64,000 nt of DNA from Pseudoduganella lutea (GTDB lineage Bacteria; Pseudomonadota; Gammaproteobacteria; Burkholderiales; Burkholderiaceae_D): contig NZ_CP035913.1 in assembly GCF_004209755.1 (NCBI RefSeq), forward strand, positions 6,448,001-6,512,000, given 5' to 3'. The translations under genes were made by a program, and so were the position numbers. The notes below the pieces were generated by a model. It was not told the DNA's origin. It ran no database searches and saw nothing but the letters and a program-made list of their open reading frames with translations. Within the stretch, counting starts at the first letter, position 1, and the number at the start of each line of letters is the position of its first letter. Of the stretch, positions 1-7,931 are shown piece by piece.

Positions 1-909
1 CCGCCGGGGGCCGATGCGGTGGTGATGCAGGAACAGTGCGAGGCGAACGGCGATGCCGTCACGATCCGCCATGCGCCGCAGGTGGGCGAATGGGTACGGC
101 GCGCGGGGGAGGACATCCGCAGCGGCAGCGTGATCCTGCCGGCCGGCACGCGACTGCGCAGCCAGGAACTGGGCCTGGCGGCATCGATCGGCCTGGCCAC
201 CCTGCCGCTGCTGCGCCGTGTGCGCGTGGCCGTGTTTTTCACGGGCGACGAACTGACGATGCCCGGCGAACCCCTGGCACCGGGCGGCATCTACAACTCG
301 AACCGCTTCCTGCTCCGCGCACTGCTGGAAAACCTGGGCTGCGACGTGACCGATTTCGGCATCGTGCCGGACAGCCTGGAAGCCACCCGTGCCGTGTTGC
401 GCGAGGCGGCGCAGGCCAGCGACCTGATCATCACTTCCGGCGGCGTGTCGGTGGGCGAGGAAGACCACGTGAAGCCGGCCGTGGAAGCCGAGGGCAAGCT
501 CGCCATGTGGCAGATCGCCATCAAGCCGGGCAAGCCGCTGGCGTTCGGCGAAGTGGGCAAGGCCTTTTTCATGGGGCTGCCGGGCAACCCGGTCTCGAGC
601 TTCGTCACGTTCCTGCTGTTCGTGCGGCCATTCCTGCTGACATTGCAGGGCGTGGCAGCGCGGGAAGTCGCGGGCAAGCCGCTGGCGTTTCCGCTGCGCG
701 CGGACTTCGACTGGAAGGGCGACCGCCGCAACGAATTCCTGCGCGTGCGCATGAATGGCAACGGCGGCCTGGACCTGTTCCCGAACCAGGGATCAGGCGT
801 GTTGACGTCGACCGTGTGGGGTGACGGGCTGGTGGACAATCCGCCGGGCCAGGCGATCCGCGCCGGCGACACCGTCCGCTTCATCCCGTTTACAGAATTG
901 CTGTATTGA
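1..909 (+). CDS. moeA: Molybdopterin molybdenumtransferase MoeA, 3' part (5' end outside window)
   Basis: The reading frame is open from base 1 and starts inside the conserved PPGADAVVMQE segment of MoeA, so the gene begins left of the window; about 302 of the usual 400 or so residues are present. The MoCF-binding domain is recognisable by TSGGVSVGEEDHV and by FMGLPGNPVSS near the middle, followed by the C-terminal domain IV. The family inserts molybdate into adenylated molybdopterin in the cytoplasm. moaD follows after 13 bases on the same strand, which supports a molybdenum cofactor operon. Family assignment is secure; only the start is missing. Confidence 0.95.
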   Translation, partial: PPGADAVVMQEQCEANGDAVTIRHAPQVGEWVRRAGEDIRSGSVILPAGTRLRSQELGLAASIGLATLPLLRRVRVAVFFTGDELTMPGEPLAPGGIYNSNRFLLRALLENLGCDVTDFGIVPDSLEATRAVLREAAQASDLIITSGGVSVGEEDHVKPAVEAEGKLAMWQIAIKPGKPLAFGEVGKAFFMGLPGNPVSSFVTFLLFVRPFLLTLQGVAAREVAGKPLAFPLRADFDWKGDRRNEFLRVRMNGNGGLDLFPNQGSGVLTSTVWGDGLVDNPPGQAIRAGDTVRFIPFTELLY

Positions 910-922
910 GTGCTGTACTGAT

Positions 923-1180
923 ATGCGAATCAACCTGAAATTCTTTGCCAGCGTGCGTGAAAAGCTGGGGACCGGCGCCGAGACCATTGACGTGCCGGGG
1001 GACGTGGCGACCGTGGGCGCGCTGCGCGACCTGCTGGTGGCCCGTGGCGGCGCATGGGCCGAGGCGCTCGGCGAAGGCCGCGCGTTGCGCATGGCCTGCA
1101 ACCAACAAATGTGCGATGCGTCCGAAGTATTGGCCGAGAACGCCGAGGTGGCGTTCTTCCCGCCCGTGACGGGCGGCTGA
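923..1180 (+). CDS. moaD: Molybdopterin synthase small subunit MoaD
   Basis: An 85-residue ubiquitin-fold protein beginning MRINLKFFASVREKLG and ending in the obligatory Gly-Gly (FFPPVTGG). That C-terminus is adenylated and converted to thiocarboxylate, then donates sulfur to precursor Z within molybdopterin synthase. The start at 923 gives the normal family length; a longer frame upstream overlaps moeA and is not homologous. Its partner moaE, which commonly follows, is absent: the next gene is on the other strand only 4 bases after the stop. Confidence 0.93.
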   Translation: MRINLKFFASVREKLGTGAETIDVPGDVATVGALRDLLVARGGAWAEALGEGRALRMACNQQMCDASEVLAENAEVAFFPPVTGG

Positions 1181-1184
1181 GCCT

Positions 1185-1436
1185 TTAACGTTTCTTCTTG
1201 CGCGGCGCCGGAGCGGGCTTTGGCAGGGTGGCTTCGCATGCGGCGCACTGGAGTGCCTTGCGATAGCGGTTCCACGCGGCGCCGGTAAAGATCGCGGCGG
1301 CCACGGCGGCCCAGATGGCAGCGCTGGCGATGTCCGCCGGCGTCGTCGTTCCTTTCGCCCATTCGACGGCGGCCAGGATGGCGAACAGCGGCACGGCCGC
1401 CAGCAGGTAGCGCTTGATCCAGAAAACGGGGCCCAT
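1185..1436 (-). CDS. Small two-helix membrane protein with a CxxC pair
   Basis: An 83-residue protein I do not assign to a named family. It has two hydrophobic segments (about residues 8-24 and 36-55), then a short tail with a Cys-Ala-Ala-Cys pair near residues 63-66 and a basic Pro/Lys-rich end (PAPAPRKKKR). The start is chosen because a strong GGAGG ribosome site lies about 6 bases upstream of the ATG. The tail could bind a metal or simply be cytoplasmic and positively charged. It stands alone between moaD (convergent) and a divergent flavoprotein gene. Confidence 0.7.
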   Translation of the reverse strand: MGPVFWIKRYLLAAVPLFAILAAVEWAKGTTTPADIASAAIWAAVAAAIFTGAAWNRYRKALQCAACEATLPKPAPAPRKKKR

Positions 1437-1508
1437 CGGTTCCTCCAGCGGTGGTTTTTTGCCAGTATGCCGGGGCCGGGCGCGTTTTGCACTACAATCT
1501 CGCTCCTC

Positions 1509-2765
1509 ATGCATACCCCAGATACTTCCCCAGCGCGGCGCCCGCGCGTGGCGATCGTCGGCGGCGGACCGGCTGGCCTGATGGCTGCCGAAACGCTGTC
1601 CCGCGCCGGCGCATTCGACATCCACCTGTACGATGCGATGCCCTCCGTCGGCCGCAAGTTCCTGCTGGCCGGCCGCGGCGGCATGAACATCACCCACGCC
1701 GAGCCCTACGAACAGTTCGTTGCGCGCTACGGCGCCCGCGCCGATGCGCTGCAGCCGATGCTGGACGCATTCGGGCCGGACGCCGTGCGGGCATGGGTGC
1801 ATGGCCTGGGCATTGAAACATTCGTCGGCACGTCCGGCCGCGTCTTCCCGACCGAAATGAAAGCGGCGCCGTTGCTGCGCGCATGGCTGCACCGCCTGCG
1901 CGAAGCGGGCGTGCAATTGCACCAGCGGCACCGGTGGACCGGCTGGGTGGACGATGCGCTGCGCTTCGAGACGCCGGCCGGCGAGCTGCTCGTCCAGGCC
2001 GATGCGACCATCCTTGCGCTGGGCGGTGCCAGCTGGGCGCGGCTGGGCTCCGACGGCGCGTGGCTGCCCTTGCTGGCCTCGCGCGGCATCGACGTCGCGC
2101 CGCTACGGCCGTCGAACTGCGGTTTCGACGTGGGCTGGAGCCCGCTGTTCGCGCAGCGGTACGCGGGCCAGCCATTGACCACCGTGGCGGCGACGTGGAC
2201 CGACGGTGCCGGGCAGCGCGTGCGCAAGCAGGGGCAGTTCGTGGTGACGGCCACCGGCGTCGAAGGCAGCCTGATTTACGCGCTGTCCGCGCCGGTGCGG
2301 GACCAGATCGCGGCGCAAGGCAGCGCCGTCATCTTGCTGGACCTGCTGCCGGATCTGCCAGCGGAACGGGTACTGGCCGAGGTGACGCGTCCGCGCGGGT
2401 CGCGGTCGATGTCCAGCCACCTGCAGGGGCGGCTGGGGATCAAGGGCGTAAAGGCCGGCCTGCTGCACGAGTGCCTGAGCAAGCAGGCCTATGCCGACCC
2501 GGAGGCGCTCGCCCGCGCGTTGAAAGCGTTGCCCGTGACGCTGCGGGCGCCGCGGCCCATCGACGAAGCCATCAGCAGCGCCGGCGGGGTGGCGTTCGAG
2601 GCGCTCGAGAGTACGATGTTGCGGTCGATGCCGGGGGTATTCGTGGCCGGCGAGATGGTCGACTGGGAGGCGCCGACCGGAGGGTATCTGTTGACGGCTT
2701 GCCTGGCCAGCGGCGTGGCGGCCGGCAAGGCGGTTGCCGGCTGGCTTGCAGCGGCCCGGGCCTAG
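1509..2765 (+). CDS. NAD(P)/FAD-dependent oxidoreductase of the HI0933/YhiN type (TIGR03862-like)
   Basis: A 418-residue flavoprotein. The dinucleotide-binding motif GGGPAG sits at residues 18-23 right after the start, then the RGGMNITHAEP stretch and the C-terminal VAGEMVDWEAPTGGYL segment that closes the FAD site in this family. The ATG at 1509 is preferred over an upstream frame start at 1467 because the nucleotide-binding strand normally begins within 20 residues of the N-terminus. The physiological substrate of these proteins is not established. It is transcribed alone. Confidence 0.88.
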   Translation: MHTPDTSPARRPRVAIVGGGPAGLMAAETLSRAGAFDIHLYDAMPSVGRKFLLAGRGGMNITHAEPYEQFVARYGARADALQPMLDAFGPDAVRAWVHGLGIETFVGTSGRVFPTEMKAAPLLRAWLHRLREAGVQLHQRHRWTGWVDDALRFETPAGELLVQADATILALGGASWARLGSDGAWLPLLASRGIDVAPLRPSNCGFDVGWSPLFAQRYAGQPLTTVAATWTDGAGQRVRKQGQFVVTATGVEGSLIYALSAPVRDQIAAQGSAVILLDLLPDLPAERVLAEVTRPRGSRSMSSHLQGRLGIKGVKAGLLHECLSKQAYADPEALARALKALPVTLRAPRPIDEAISSAGGVAFEALESTMLRSMPGVFVAGEMVDWEAPTGGYLLTACLASGVAAGKAVAGWLAAARA

Positions 2766-2804
2766 CGGCGTTTGGTTAGAGGGCCGGGGAGCGGCGTTGT
2801 GTCG

Positions 2805-3617
2805 CTACTCGAACGCCACGTCGCCCGACCCCGTGCGACTGACGCTGCGCTCATCCGGATTGCCGTACACCGTCACATCGCCACTGCCGGCGACGGCGAT
2901 CGTGGCGCGCTTGCGGGCGAAAACCTCGGTGCTGCCCGAGCCCTTGACCTCGACGGACACCGTGTTCGAGGCCATGTGCTGCGCATCGATGACGCCCGAG
3001 CCGGTCAGTTCGGCGTCCAGTGCATCGCACGTGCCCGACACGCTGATCGATCCCGATCCGTACAGTGCCAGTTGCACGTCCTCGCCGCTGCCCGATTTCA
3101 GGTCCAGGCCACCGTTGCCATGGACGGCGGCCTGCACGTGCCGGTAGCGGCCGGAAAATGAGAGGTCGCCGGAGCCGTTGATCGTGATCTTCAGCCGCTC
3201 GCCGGAAAAACCCGTGATCGAACTGTCGCCGCTGCCGCGGATGTCGACCGACTGGAGCGACGGCAGCACCGCTTCCACCTGCAGCGGGCGCTTGTGGTGG
3301 AACAGCATGCCGGTGGTGGCGATGCGCAGCGTGCCGTCCTCCTGCGATGTGGCGACGTTGCCGAGCAGGCGCTGTTCGCCGCGCACCTTTAGCGACGGTG
3401 TGCTGCCCTGGCGCAGCGTGAGGTCGATCGGCCCCTGCAGATCGATCGCCGTGATGCCGTGGCCGATCTCGCGCATTTCGGTGCGGGTGACCCGCCCGGC
3501 GGTCGTCGACGGATTGGCCACGCCCTGTGCGCGCAGCATGGTGTAGGACACGCCGATCAGCCCCAGTGCGAGGACAAACAGCGACAGGCCTACCTTGACG
3601 AGGGTTCGGATGCGCAT
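2805..3617 (-). CDS. GIN/DUF2807-type repeat protein with N-terminal membrane anchor
   Basis: 270 residues. An N-terminal hydrophobic helix (about residues 8-27) acts as anchor or uncleaved signal. The rest is a parallel beta-helix of the putative autotransporter adhesin-like head-GIN type, visible as at least eight spaced Gly-Ser-Gly turns (RGSGDSSITG, NGSGDLSFSG, YGSGSISVSG, AGSGDVTVYG and others). Its ATG overlaps the TGA of the upstream DUF1700 gene by one base (TGATG), so the two are translationally coupled. DUF1700 plus GIN proteins are commonly paired and probably act in envelope sensing, but the exact role is unknown. Confidence 0.85.
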   Translation of the reverse strand: MRIRTLVKVGLSLFVLALGLIGVSYTMLRAQGVANPSTTAGRVTRTEMREIGHGITAIDLQGPIDLTLRQGSTPSLKVRGEQRLLGNVATSQEDGTLRIATTGMLFHHKRPLQVEAVLPSLQSVDIRGSGDSSITGFSGERLKITINGSGDLSFSGRYRHVQAAVHGNGGLDLKSGSGEDVQLALYGSGSISVSGTCDALDAELTGSGVIDAQHMASNTVSVEVKGSGSTEVFARKRATIAVAGSGDVTVYGNPDERSVSRTGSGDVAFE

Positions 3618-4396
3618 CACCGGCCCCGCAGCAAGGCGTGGTTCATCTGCACATAGCGGCGCAGGCCGATGGCGCTGTAGCGCGTGACCACCAGCGACAG
3701 CAGGAACAGCGCGATGCCGCCCAGCACGAGGCCGAAGCCGAGTACTGTCTGCGTGGCGCGCGACGCGCCTTCGGGATCGACGGAAATGCGCACGCTGCCG
3801 TCGGCCATGGCTTCGGCATTGTCCAGCAGGCGGCCGGAGCGGCTGTCTTCCTCGTCGAGTTCCTGCTGCAGTCCGGGCGACGGCTGCTGGCTGACCTCGA
3901 TGCCGCCATCGCCGATCGAGATCCTTGTCTCCAGGCGCTCCCGCCCCTCGTCGTCGCCGATGTCGGCAAGGTGGCGCAGCGGACCGGCGAGTATCATTTC
4001 GTTGGCGCCCGCCAGGCCGCTTGCGGCCACGGCGATGCCGCTGACGTAGAACGCGAACGAACACGCGTACACGGTCAGCAGCAGCGCCGTGAACACGGCT
4101 GCCGGCACCACCATGAACAGGTTGAACACCGCCAGGCCGGCGAACGACACGAGCATGCGGCCAAGGCTGGCCGGCGTGCGCTTCTGCTCGAACGACTCCA
4201 GGTGCACGCTGGCACGCAGGGTCATCGCGATCCTGCGTGGCTCATCCAGGTCGGCCACGATCTCGGCCTCGCTGCGGCCCGCCACGAGCCCGTCGATGAA
4301 GCGCTGTTCGTAGTACGCCAGCGTTTTCGCGACCGTTGCCAACGGCAGGCCCGTCATGGCCTTCCTGAGCGCGTCGAGATATTCCTGCTTGCCCAT
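3617..4396 (-). CDS. DUF1700 family membrane protein
   Basis: 259 residues. The N-terminal cytoplasmic helical domain (residues 1-60, starting MGKQEYLDALRKAMTGLP) is typical of DUF1700, followed by a hydrophobic region near residues 85-150, a hydrophilic acidic segment, and a last membrane helix near residues 222-243. These proteins are often encoded with a PadR regulator and a GIN/DUF4097 protein; here no PadR gene is seen and a 38-residue peptide gene takes the upstream position. An AGGAAA sequence precedes the ATG. Confidence 0.85.
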   Translation of the reverse strand: MGKQEYLDALRKAMTGLPLATVAKTLAYYEQRFIDGLVAGRSEAEIVADLDEPRRIAMTLRASVHLESFEQKRTPASLGRMLVSFAGLAVFNLFMVVPAAVFTALLLTVYACSFAFYVSGIAVAASGLAGANEMILAGPLRHLADIGDDEGRERLETRISIGDGGIEVSQQPSPGLQQELDEEDSRSGRLLDNAEAMADGSVRISVDPEGASRATQTVLGFGLVLGGIALFLLSLVVTRYSAIGLRRYVQMNHALLRGR

Positions 4397-4405
4397 CGGT
4401 GTTTC

Positions 4406-4522
4406 CTAGTGCATCGCCAGTTGCAGCGCCACGGGGTGGCCGTGCGCGTCGATCTGGACGATCGCCGCTGCGCTTAGCAGGACGATGGCCAGAACGGCGA
4501 GGGTTGTCAAAGTGATCTTCAT
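4406..4522 (-). CDS. 38-residue single-helix membrane peptide
   Basis: A very short reading frame encoding a protein that starts MKITLTTLAVLAIVLLSAAA and ends LQLAMH. It has one hydrophobic helix (residues 5-20), which could be a signal or a membrane anchor. Support for translation comes from a clear GGAGG ribosome site about 7 bases before the ATG and from its place 9 bases upstream of the DUF1700 gene on the same strand. I know no named family for it. It may be a leader, a small partner of the DUF1700/GIN pair, or a relic. Confidence 0.55.
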   Translation of the reverse strand: MKITLTTLAVLAIVLLSAAAIVQIDAHGHPVALQLAMH

Positions 4523-4700
4523 GTCCGGTCCTCCGATGTTGCCACTGTACGGCTGCCGCAAGGAACATGCCAACGCGCTGCGACAGGCTGCAAAAACCGG
4601 GGGGCGGGCGGTCTCCACGCGGGACAGGGCGGGAGCGCATGCAATGCGGCAGTGCGAATCAACACAAGAGCCAGGCAACGAGGGAGCACGGATGGCCGCA

Positions 4701-4780
4701 AGAGCGCGGATCACCGCAAGAGCGCGGATCACCGCAAGAGCGCGGATCACTGCAAGAGCGCGGATCACCGCAAGAGCGCT
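4701..4780. repeat. 18-bp tandem repeat overlapping the 3' end of hpnE
   Basis: Four head-to-tail copies of agagcgcggatcaccgca (4701-4718, 4719-4736, 4737-4754 with one C-to-T change, 4755-4772) and a partial fifth copy. The hpnE stop codon (4765-4767 on the minus strand) lies in the fourth copy, so the array occupies the gene's 3' edge and untranslated region. Confidence 0.9.
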
Positions 4781-6060
4781 GCGGCGGAGATCCCGCTGCG
4801 CACCGCCATTTCCAGCGTGGCGGGATAGTCGCCGGCCGTGTAGTCGCCTGCGAGGACGAGACCGGCCAGCGGCGTGCCGTTTGCCGGGCGGTCCAGGCCG
4901 GCCGTGCACGCGAAGGTCGCGCGCTTTTCGGTGACGACCTTCGTCCATGCCGGACTGCCGAGTTCCCGGCGGTGAAATGCGCGCGCCAGTTGCGCGGCGA
5001 TGGCCTGGGCCAGCTCGGGCTGGGGCAGGGCGCTCGCCGCGCCCGACGCGCTGACGATCACGGCCAGCAGCCCCGCCTGCGCCGGGTCGAGCTGGCCGCG
5101 GTCGAACACGAACTGGCCCCATTGGCCGTTGTCCGGTTCGTCCTCCAATGCAAAGAACGGCCCGGGCAGCGTGATGGCTTCGTACTGCAGATAGCAGGTG
5201 GTGATCGGTTCATACGTCAAAGCGGACAACTGCGCGACGACCGGCGCCGCATCGGGAAGCGGCGCCAGCAGTGCGGCGGTGGCCACGGGCGGCGTGGCGA
5301 GCACCACCTTGTCGAACGGCGTGCCGTCGAGCAGCCAGCCATCGGCCTGCGCCACCACCTCCGAGATTTTTGCACCTAACCGAATGGTGGCGCCACGCTC
5401 CGCCAGCCACCGCGCCGCGGTATCGGGAAACAGGGCCGACAGGTCGTGGCGGGGGACCAGCATGTCCGACGCCTTGCGGCGCGCGCCCAGGCTGTCGCGC
5501 AGGACGGCGAGGAAGACTTTGGCGGAAGCGGATTCCGGCGGCGTGTTCAGCGCGGCCAGGCAAAGCGGGCGCCACATCAGTTTGACGAGGCGCGGCGTCT
5601 GGTCGAAGCGTTCCAGCAGTTCGGCCACGGTGCAGTCGTTGTCGAGCTGCCAGCCCATCCAGCGCGCCGTCGTCGAGAAGCGGGCCATCGCCAGCTTGTC
5701 GTCGCGGCCCAGGCCCGTGGCGCGCAGCAGCGCAATGGCGAGGTGCAGCGGGGCCGGCAGGCGTGGCGCGACGAAATCCATGCCGCCGGGCGGGTAGCGC
5801 ATCTGCAGCGGCAGCGCGAGTACAGCACGGGCCAGGTCGACGCCGACGGTGCGCATCAGTTTCAGCGATGCCGCATAGGCGCCCAGCAGGATGTGCTGGC
5901 CATTGTCGAGGGTGCGCCCGGCTGCCTCGATGCGGCGCGCGCGGCCGCCCAGCGTGCGGCTGGCTTCGAACAGCGTGACATCGGCACCGCGCCGCACCAG
6001 TTCGACGGCGGCGGCGCAGCCGGCCCAGCCGCCGCCGACGACCGCCACGCGGCTAGCCAT
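4765..6060 (-). CDS. hpnE: Hydroxysqualene dehydroxylase HpnE
   Basis: 431 residues with an N-terminal FAD-binding motif (VVGGGWAGCAAAVELVRRGA) followed by LGGRARR, the signature of the phytoene desaturase-like amine oxidase fold. A second FAD-contacting motif, VLAGDYTAGDYPATLEMAV, is at the C-terminus. HpnE reduces hydroxysqualene to squalene, the last of three steps replacing a single squalene synthase. It lies 5 bases after hpnD in the order hpnC, hpnD, hpnE. Its stop codon is inside a tandem repeat, so the last few residues may differ from relatives. Confidence 0.93.
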   Translation of the reverse strand: MASRVAVVGGGWAGCAAAVELVRRGADVTLFEASRTLGGRARRIEAAGRTLDNGQHILLGAYAASLKLMRTVGVDLARAVLALPLQMRYPPGGMDFVAPRLPAPLHLAIALLRATGLGRDDKLAMARFSTTARWMGWQLDNDCTVAELLERFDQTPRLVKLMWRPLCLAALNTPPESASAKVFLAVLRDSLGARRKASDMLVPRHDLSALFPDTAARWLAERGATIRLGAKISEVVAQADGWLLDGTPFDKVVLATPPVATAALLAPLPDAAPVVAQLSALTYEPITTCYLQYEAITLPGPFFALEDEPDNGQWGQFVFDRGQLDPAQAGLLAVIVSASGAASALPQPELAQAIAAQLARAFHRRELGSPAWTKVVTEKRATFACTAGLDRPANGTPLAGLVLAGDYTAGDYPATLEMAVRSGISAAALLR

Positions 6061-6065
6061 TCAGG

Positions 6066-6899
6066 TCAGCCACGAACGTAGGTCTTCCACGCCAGCCACA
6101 GCTTGCGGATCGGCGTCAGCGAAATGCGCTGCGTGAGCACGTGGTAACCGTCGCGCTCGATCTCGTCGAGCACCGTGCGGTAGATGGCCGCCATGATCAG
6201 GCCGGGGCGCTGGGCGCGGCGGTCTTCCTTGGGCAGCAGCGCGAACGCTTCCTCGTAGGCCTTCTGGGCGCGGTCGGCCTGGAAGGCCATCAGCTTCGTG
6301 AACCCTTCCGTGTGGCGCGCGTTCAGCAGGTCCGCCGCGGTCACGCCGAACTGCTGCAGTTCGTTGATCGGCAGGTAGATGCGGCCCTTGCGGGCATCCT
6401 CGCCCACGTCGCGGATGATGTTCGTGAGCTGGAACGCGTGCCCCAGCTTTTCGGCATAGCGCAGCGTTTGCGGGCTGGTCGAACCGAAGATGCTGGCCGA
6501 CAGGATGCCGACCACGCCGGCCACGTGCCAGCAGTATTTCGACAGGCCGGCGTAATCGAGGTAGCGCGTCTGGTTCAGGTCCATCTCCATGCCGTCGATG
6601 ATGGCCTGCATGTGTTCCTGCTGCAGTCCATAGGGCACCACGTGCGGCTGCAGGGCCTTCGTGACCGGATGCGTGGGCTTGCCCTCGTACATGGCCGCCA
6701 TCTCGGTGCGCCACCACGCCAGCTTGATGCGGGCCAGCGATTCGTCGGTGCATTCGTCGACGGTGTCGTCCACTTCGCGGCAGAACGCATACAGCGCCGT
6801 GATCGCGCGCCGGCGTTCGGGCGGCAGGAACAGGAAGCTGTAATAGAAACTCGAGCCGCTGGCGGCGGCCTTCTGCTGGCAGTAATCGTCGGGGGACAT
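6066..6899 (-). CDS. hpnD: Presqualene diphosphate synthase HpnD
   Basis: 277 residues starting MSPDDYCQQKAAASGSSFYY. It has both aspartate-rich prenyl-synthase motifs: FCREVDDTVDE near residue 55 and NIIRDVGEDARKGRIYLP near residue 165. The enzyme condenses two farnesyl diphosphates to presqualene diphosphate. The start at 6899 gives the standard family N-terminus; the longer upstream frame overlaps hpnC and has no family similarity. It is the middle gene of hpnCDE. Confidence 0.94.
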   Translation of the reverse strand: MSPDDYCQQKAAASGSSFYYSFLFLPPERRRAITALYAFCREVDDTVDECTDESLARIKLAWWRTEMAAMYEGKPTHPVTKALQPHVVPYGLQQEHMQAIIDGMEMDLNQTRYLDYAGLSKYCWHVAGVVGILSASIFGSTSPQTLRYAEKLGHAFQLTNIIRDVGEDARKGRIYLPINELQQFGVTAADLLNARHTEGFTKLMAFQADRAQKAYEEAFALLPKEDRRAQRPGLIMAAIYRTVLDEIERDGYHVLTQRISLTPIRKLWLAWKTYVRG

Positions 6900-6934
6900 G
6901 TAATTATTTTGCAATATTGCGCGAATCGAAGGCG

Positions 6935-7756
6935 CTATTCTAAGGGTAAGGGCCGCAACGCGCGCCAGAAAACTTTCAGCCAGTCGGCACGGCGCAGCAC
7001 GGGGCGGCGCCGGAACACGTCGTAATCGACTTCCTCGATCGCCTCCAGGATGCGCAGGCCGCCATGCACGATAAGGCGCAATTCGAGGCCGATGCGGCCC
7101 GGCAGACGCCAGGCGAGCGGTGCCCCGGAGAGCATCAGCGCGCGCGTGCGTTCCACCTCGAAGCGCATCAGCGCGCGCCACTTGCCGCGCGCCGCCGGAT
7201 CGTGCAGGTGGGCGGGGGAGATCGCGAAGCGGGCCAGGTCGTCGAGCGGAATGTAGATGCGTTCCTTTTGCTGGTCCACGGCCACGTCCTGCCAGAAGTT
7301 AATCAGCTGGAGCGCCGTGCAGATGGCGTCCGAGTCGCGCACGTTGTCCGGCGTGGCCGCGCCATACAGGTGGAGCATGAGCAGGCCGACCGGATTGGCC
7401 GAGCGCTCGCAGTAGTCGAGGAGTTCGTCGTATCGCTGGTAACGGGTGACGGTCACGTCCTGCCGGAAGGCGGACAGCAGGTCGTGGAACGGCTTGAGCG
7501 GCAAGTCGTGGGCGGCGATGGCGGCGGCGAGATTGCGGAACATCGGCTCGGGCGGTGGCGAGCCCAGTTCGATATGCACCAGCGCGGCCTCGTACTCGCC
7601 CAGCGCGGCAAGGCGCTGGGATGGCGTCGCGTCGCCTTCGTCGGCAACATCGTCGGCGCCGCGCGCGAAGGCGTAGATGGCCTGAACGGCGGGCACGAGG
7701 CGGCGCGGCATCAGCAGCGAAGCGACAGGGAAGTTCTCGTAATGATCAACGGCCAT
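6935..7756 (-). CDS. hpnC: Squalene synthase-like HpnC (hydroxysqualene synthase)
   Basis: 273 residues, MAVDHYENFPVASLLMPRRL onward, with the two Asp-rich motifs FARGADDVADEGD and FWQDVAVDQQKERIYIP of trans-isoprenyl diphosphate synthases. HpnC converts presqualene diphosphate to hydroxysqualene. It is the first gene of the hpnCDE unit, with 35 bases to hpnD. No squalene-hopene cyclase gene is in the window, so hopanoid production cannot be confirmed from here. Confidence 0.93.
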   Translation of the reverse strand: MAVDHYENFPVASLLMPRRLVPAVQAIYAFARGADDVADEGDATPSQRLAALGEYEAALVHIELGSPPPEPMFRNLAAAIAAHDLPLKPFHDLLSAFRQDVTVTRYQRYDELLDYCERSANPVGLLMLHLYGAATPDNVRDSDAICTALQLINFWQDVAVDQQKERIYIPLDDLARFAISPAHLHDPAARGKWRALMRFEVERTRALMLSGAPLAWRLPGRIGLELRLIVHGGLRILEAIEEVDYDVFRRRPVLRRADWLKVFWRALRPLPLE

Positions 7757-7931
7757 GGGCGGGCGCCTGCCTAACTGACGCGAAAGTCATTTTCAAACCG
7801 CCATGTCACGACTATAATTTTCTTCTTACTTTTGTACATTACTTAACAGAAAGTCATTGATTCAGCCCGCAATCATAGTGGCTTAGCGTTCCCGCCGCAA
7901 TTGCAGCCGAACCGGAGAGAAGGAAAATACC

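Noticed and set aside
7783..7858. Repeated AAAGTCATT (7783-7791 and 7850-7858) in the hpnC/efflux intergenic region
   Set aside because: Two 9-base copies 67 bases apart could be chance; no symmetry and no known regulator gene nearby.
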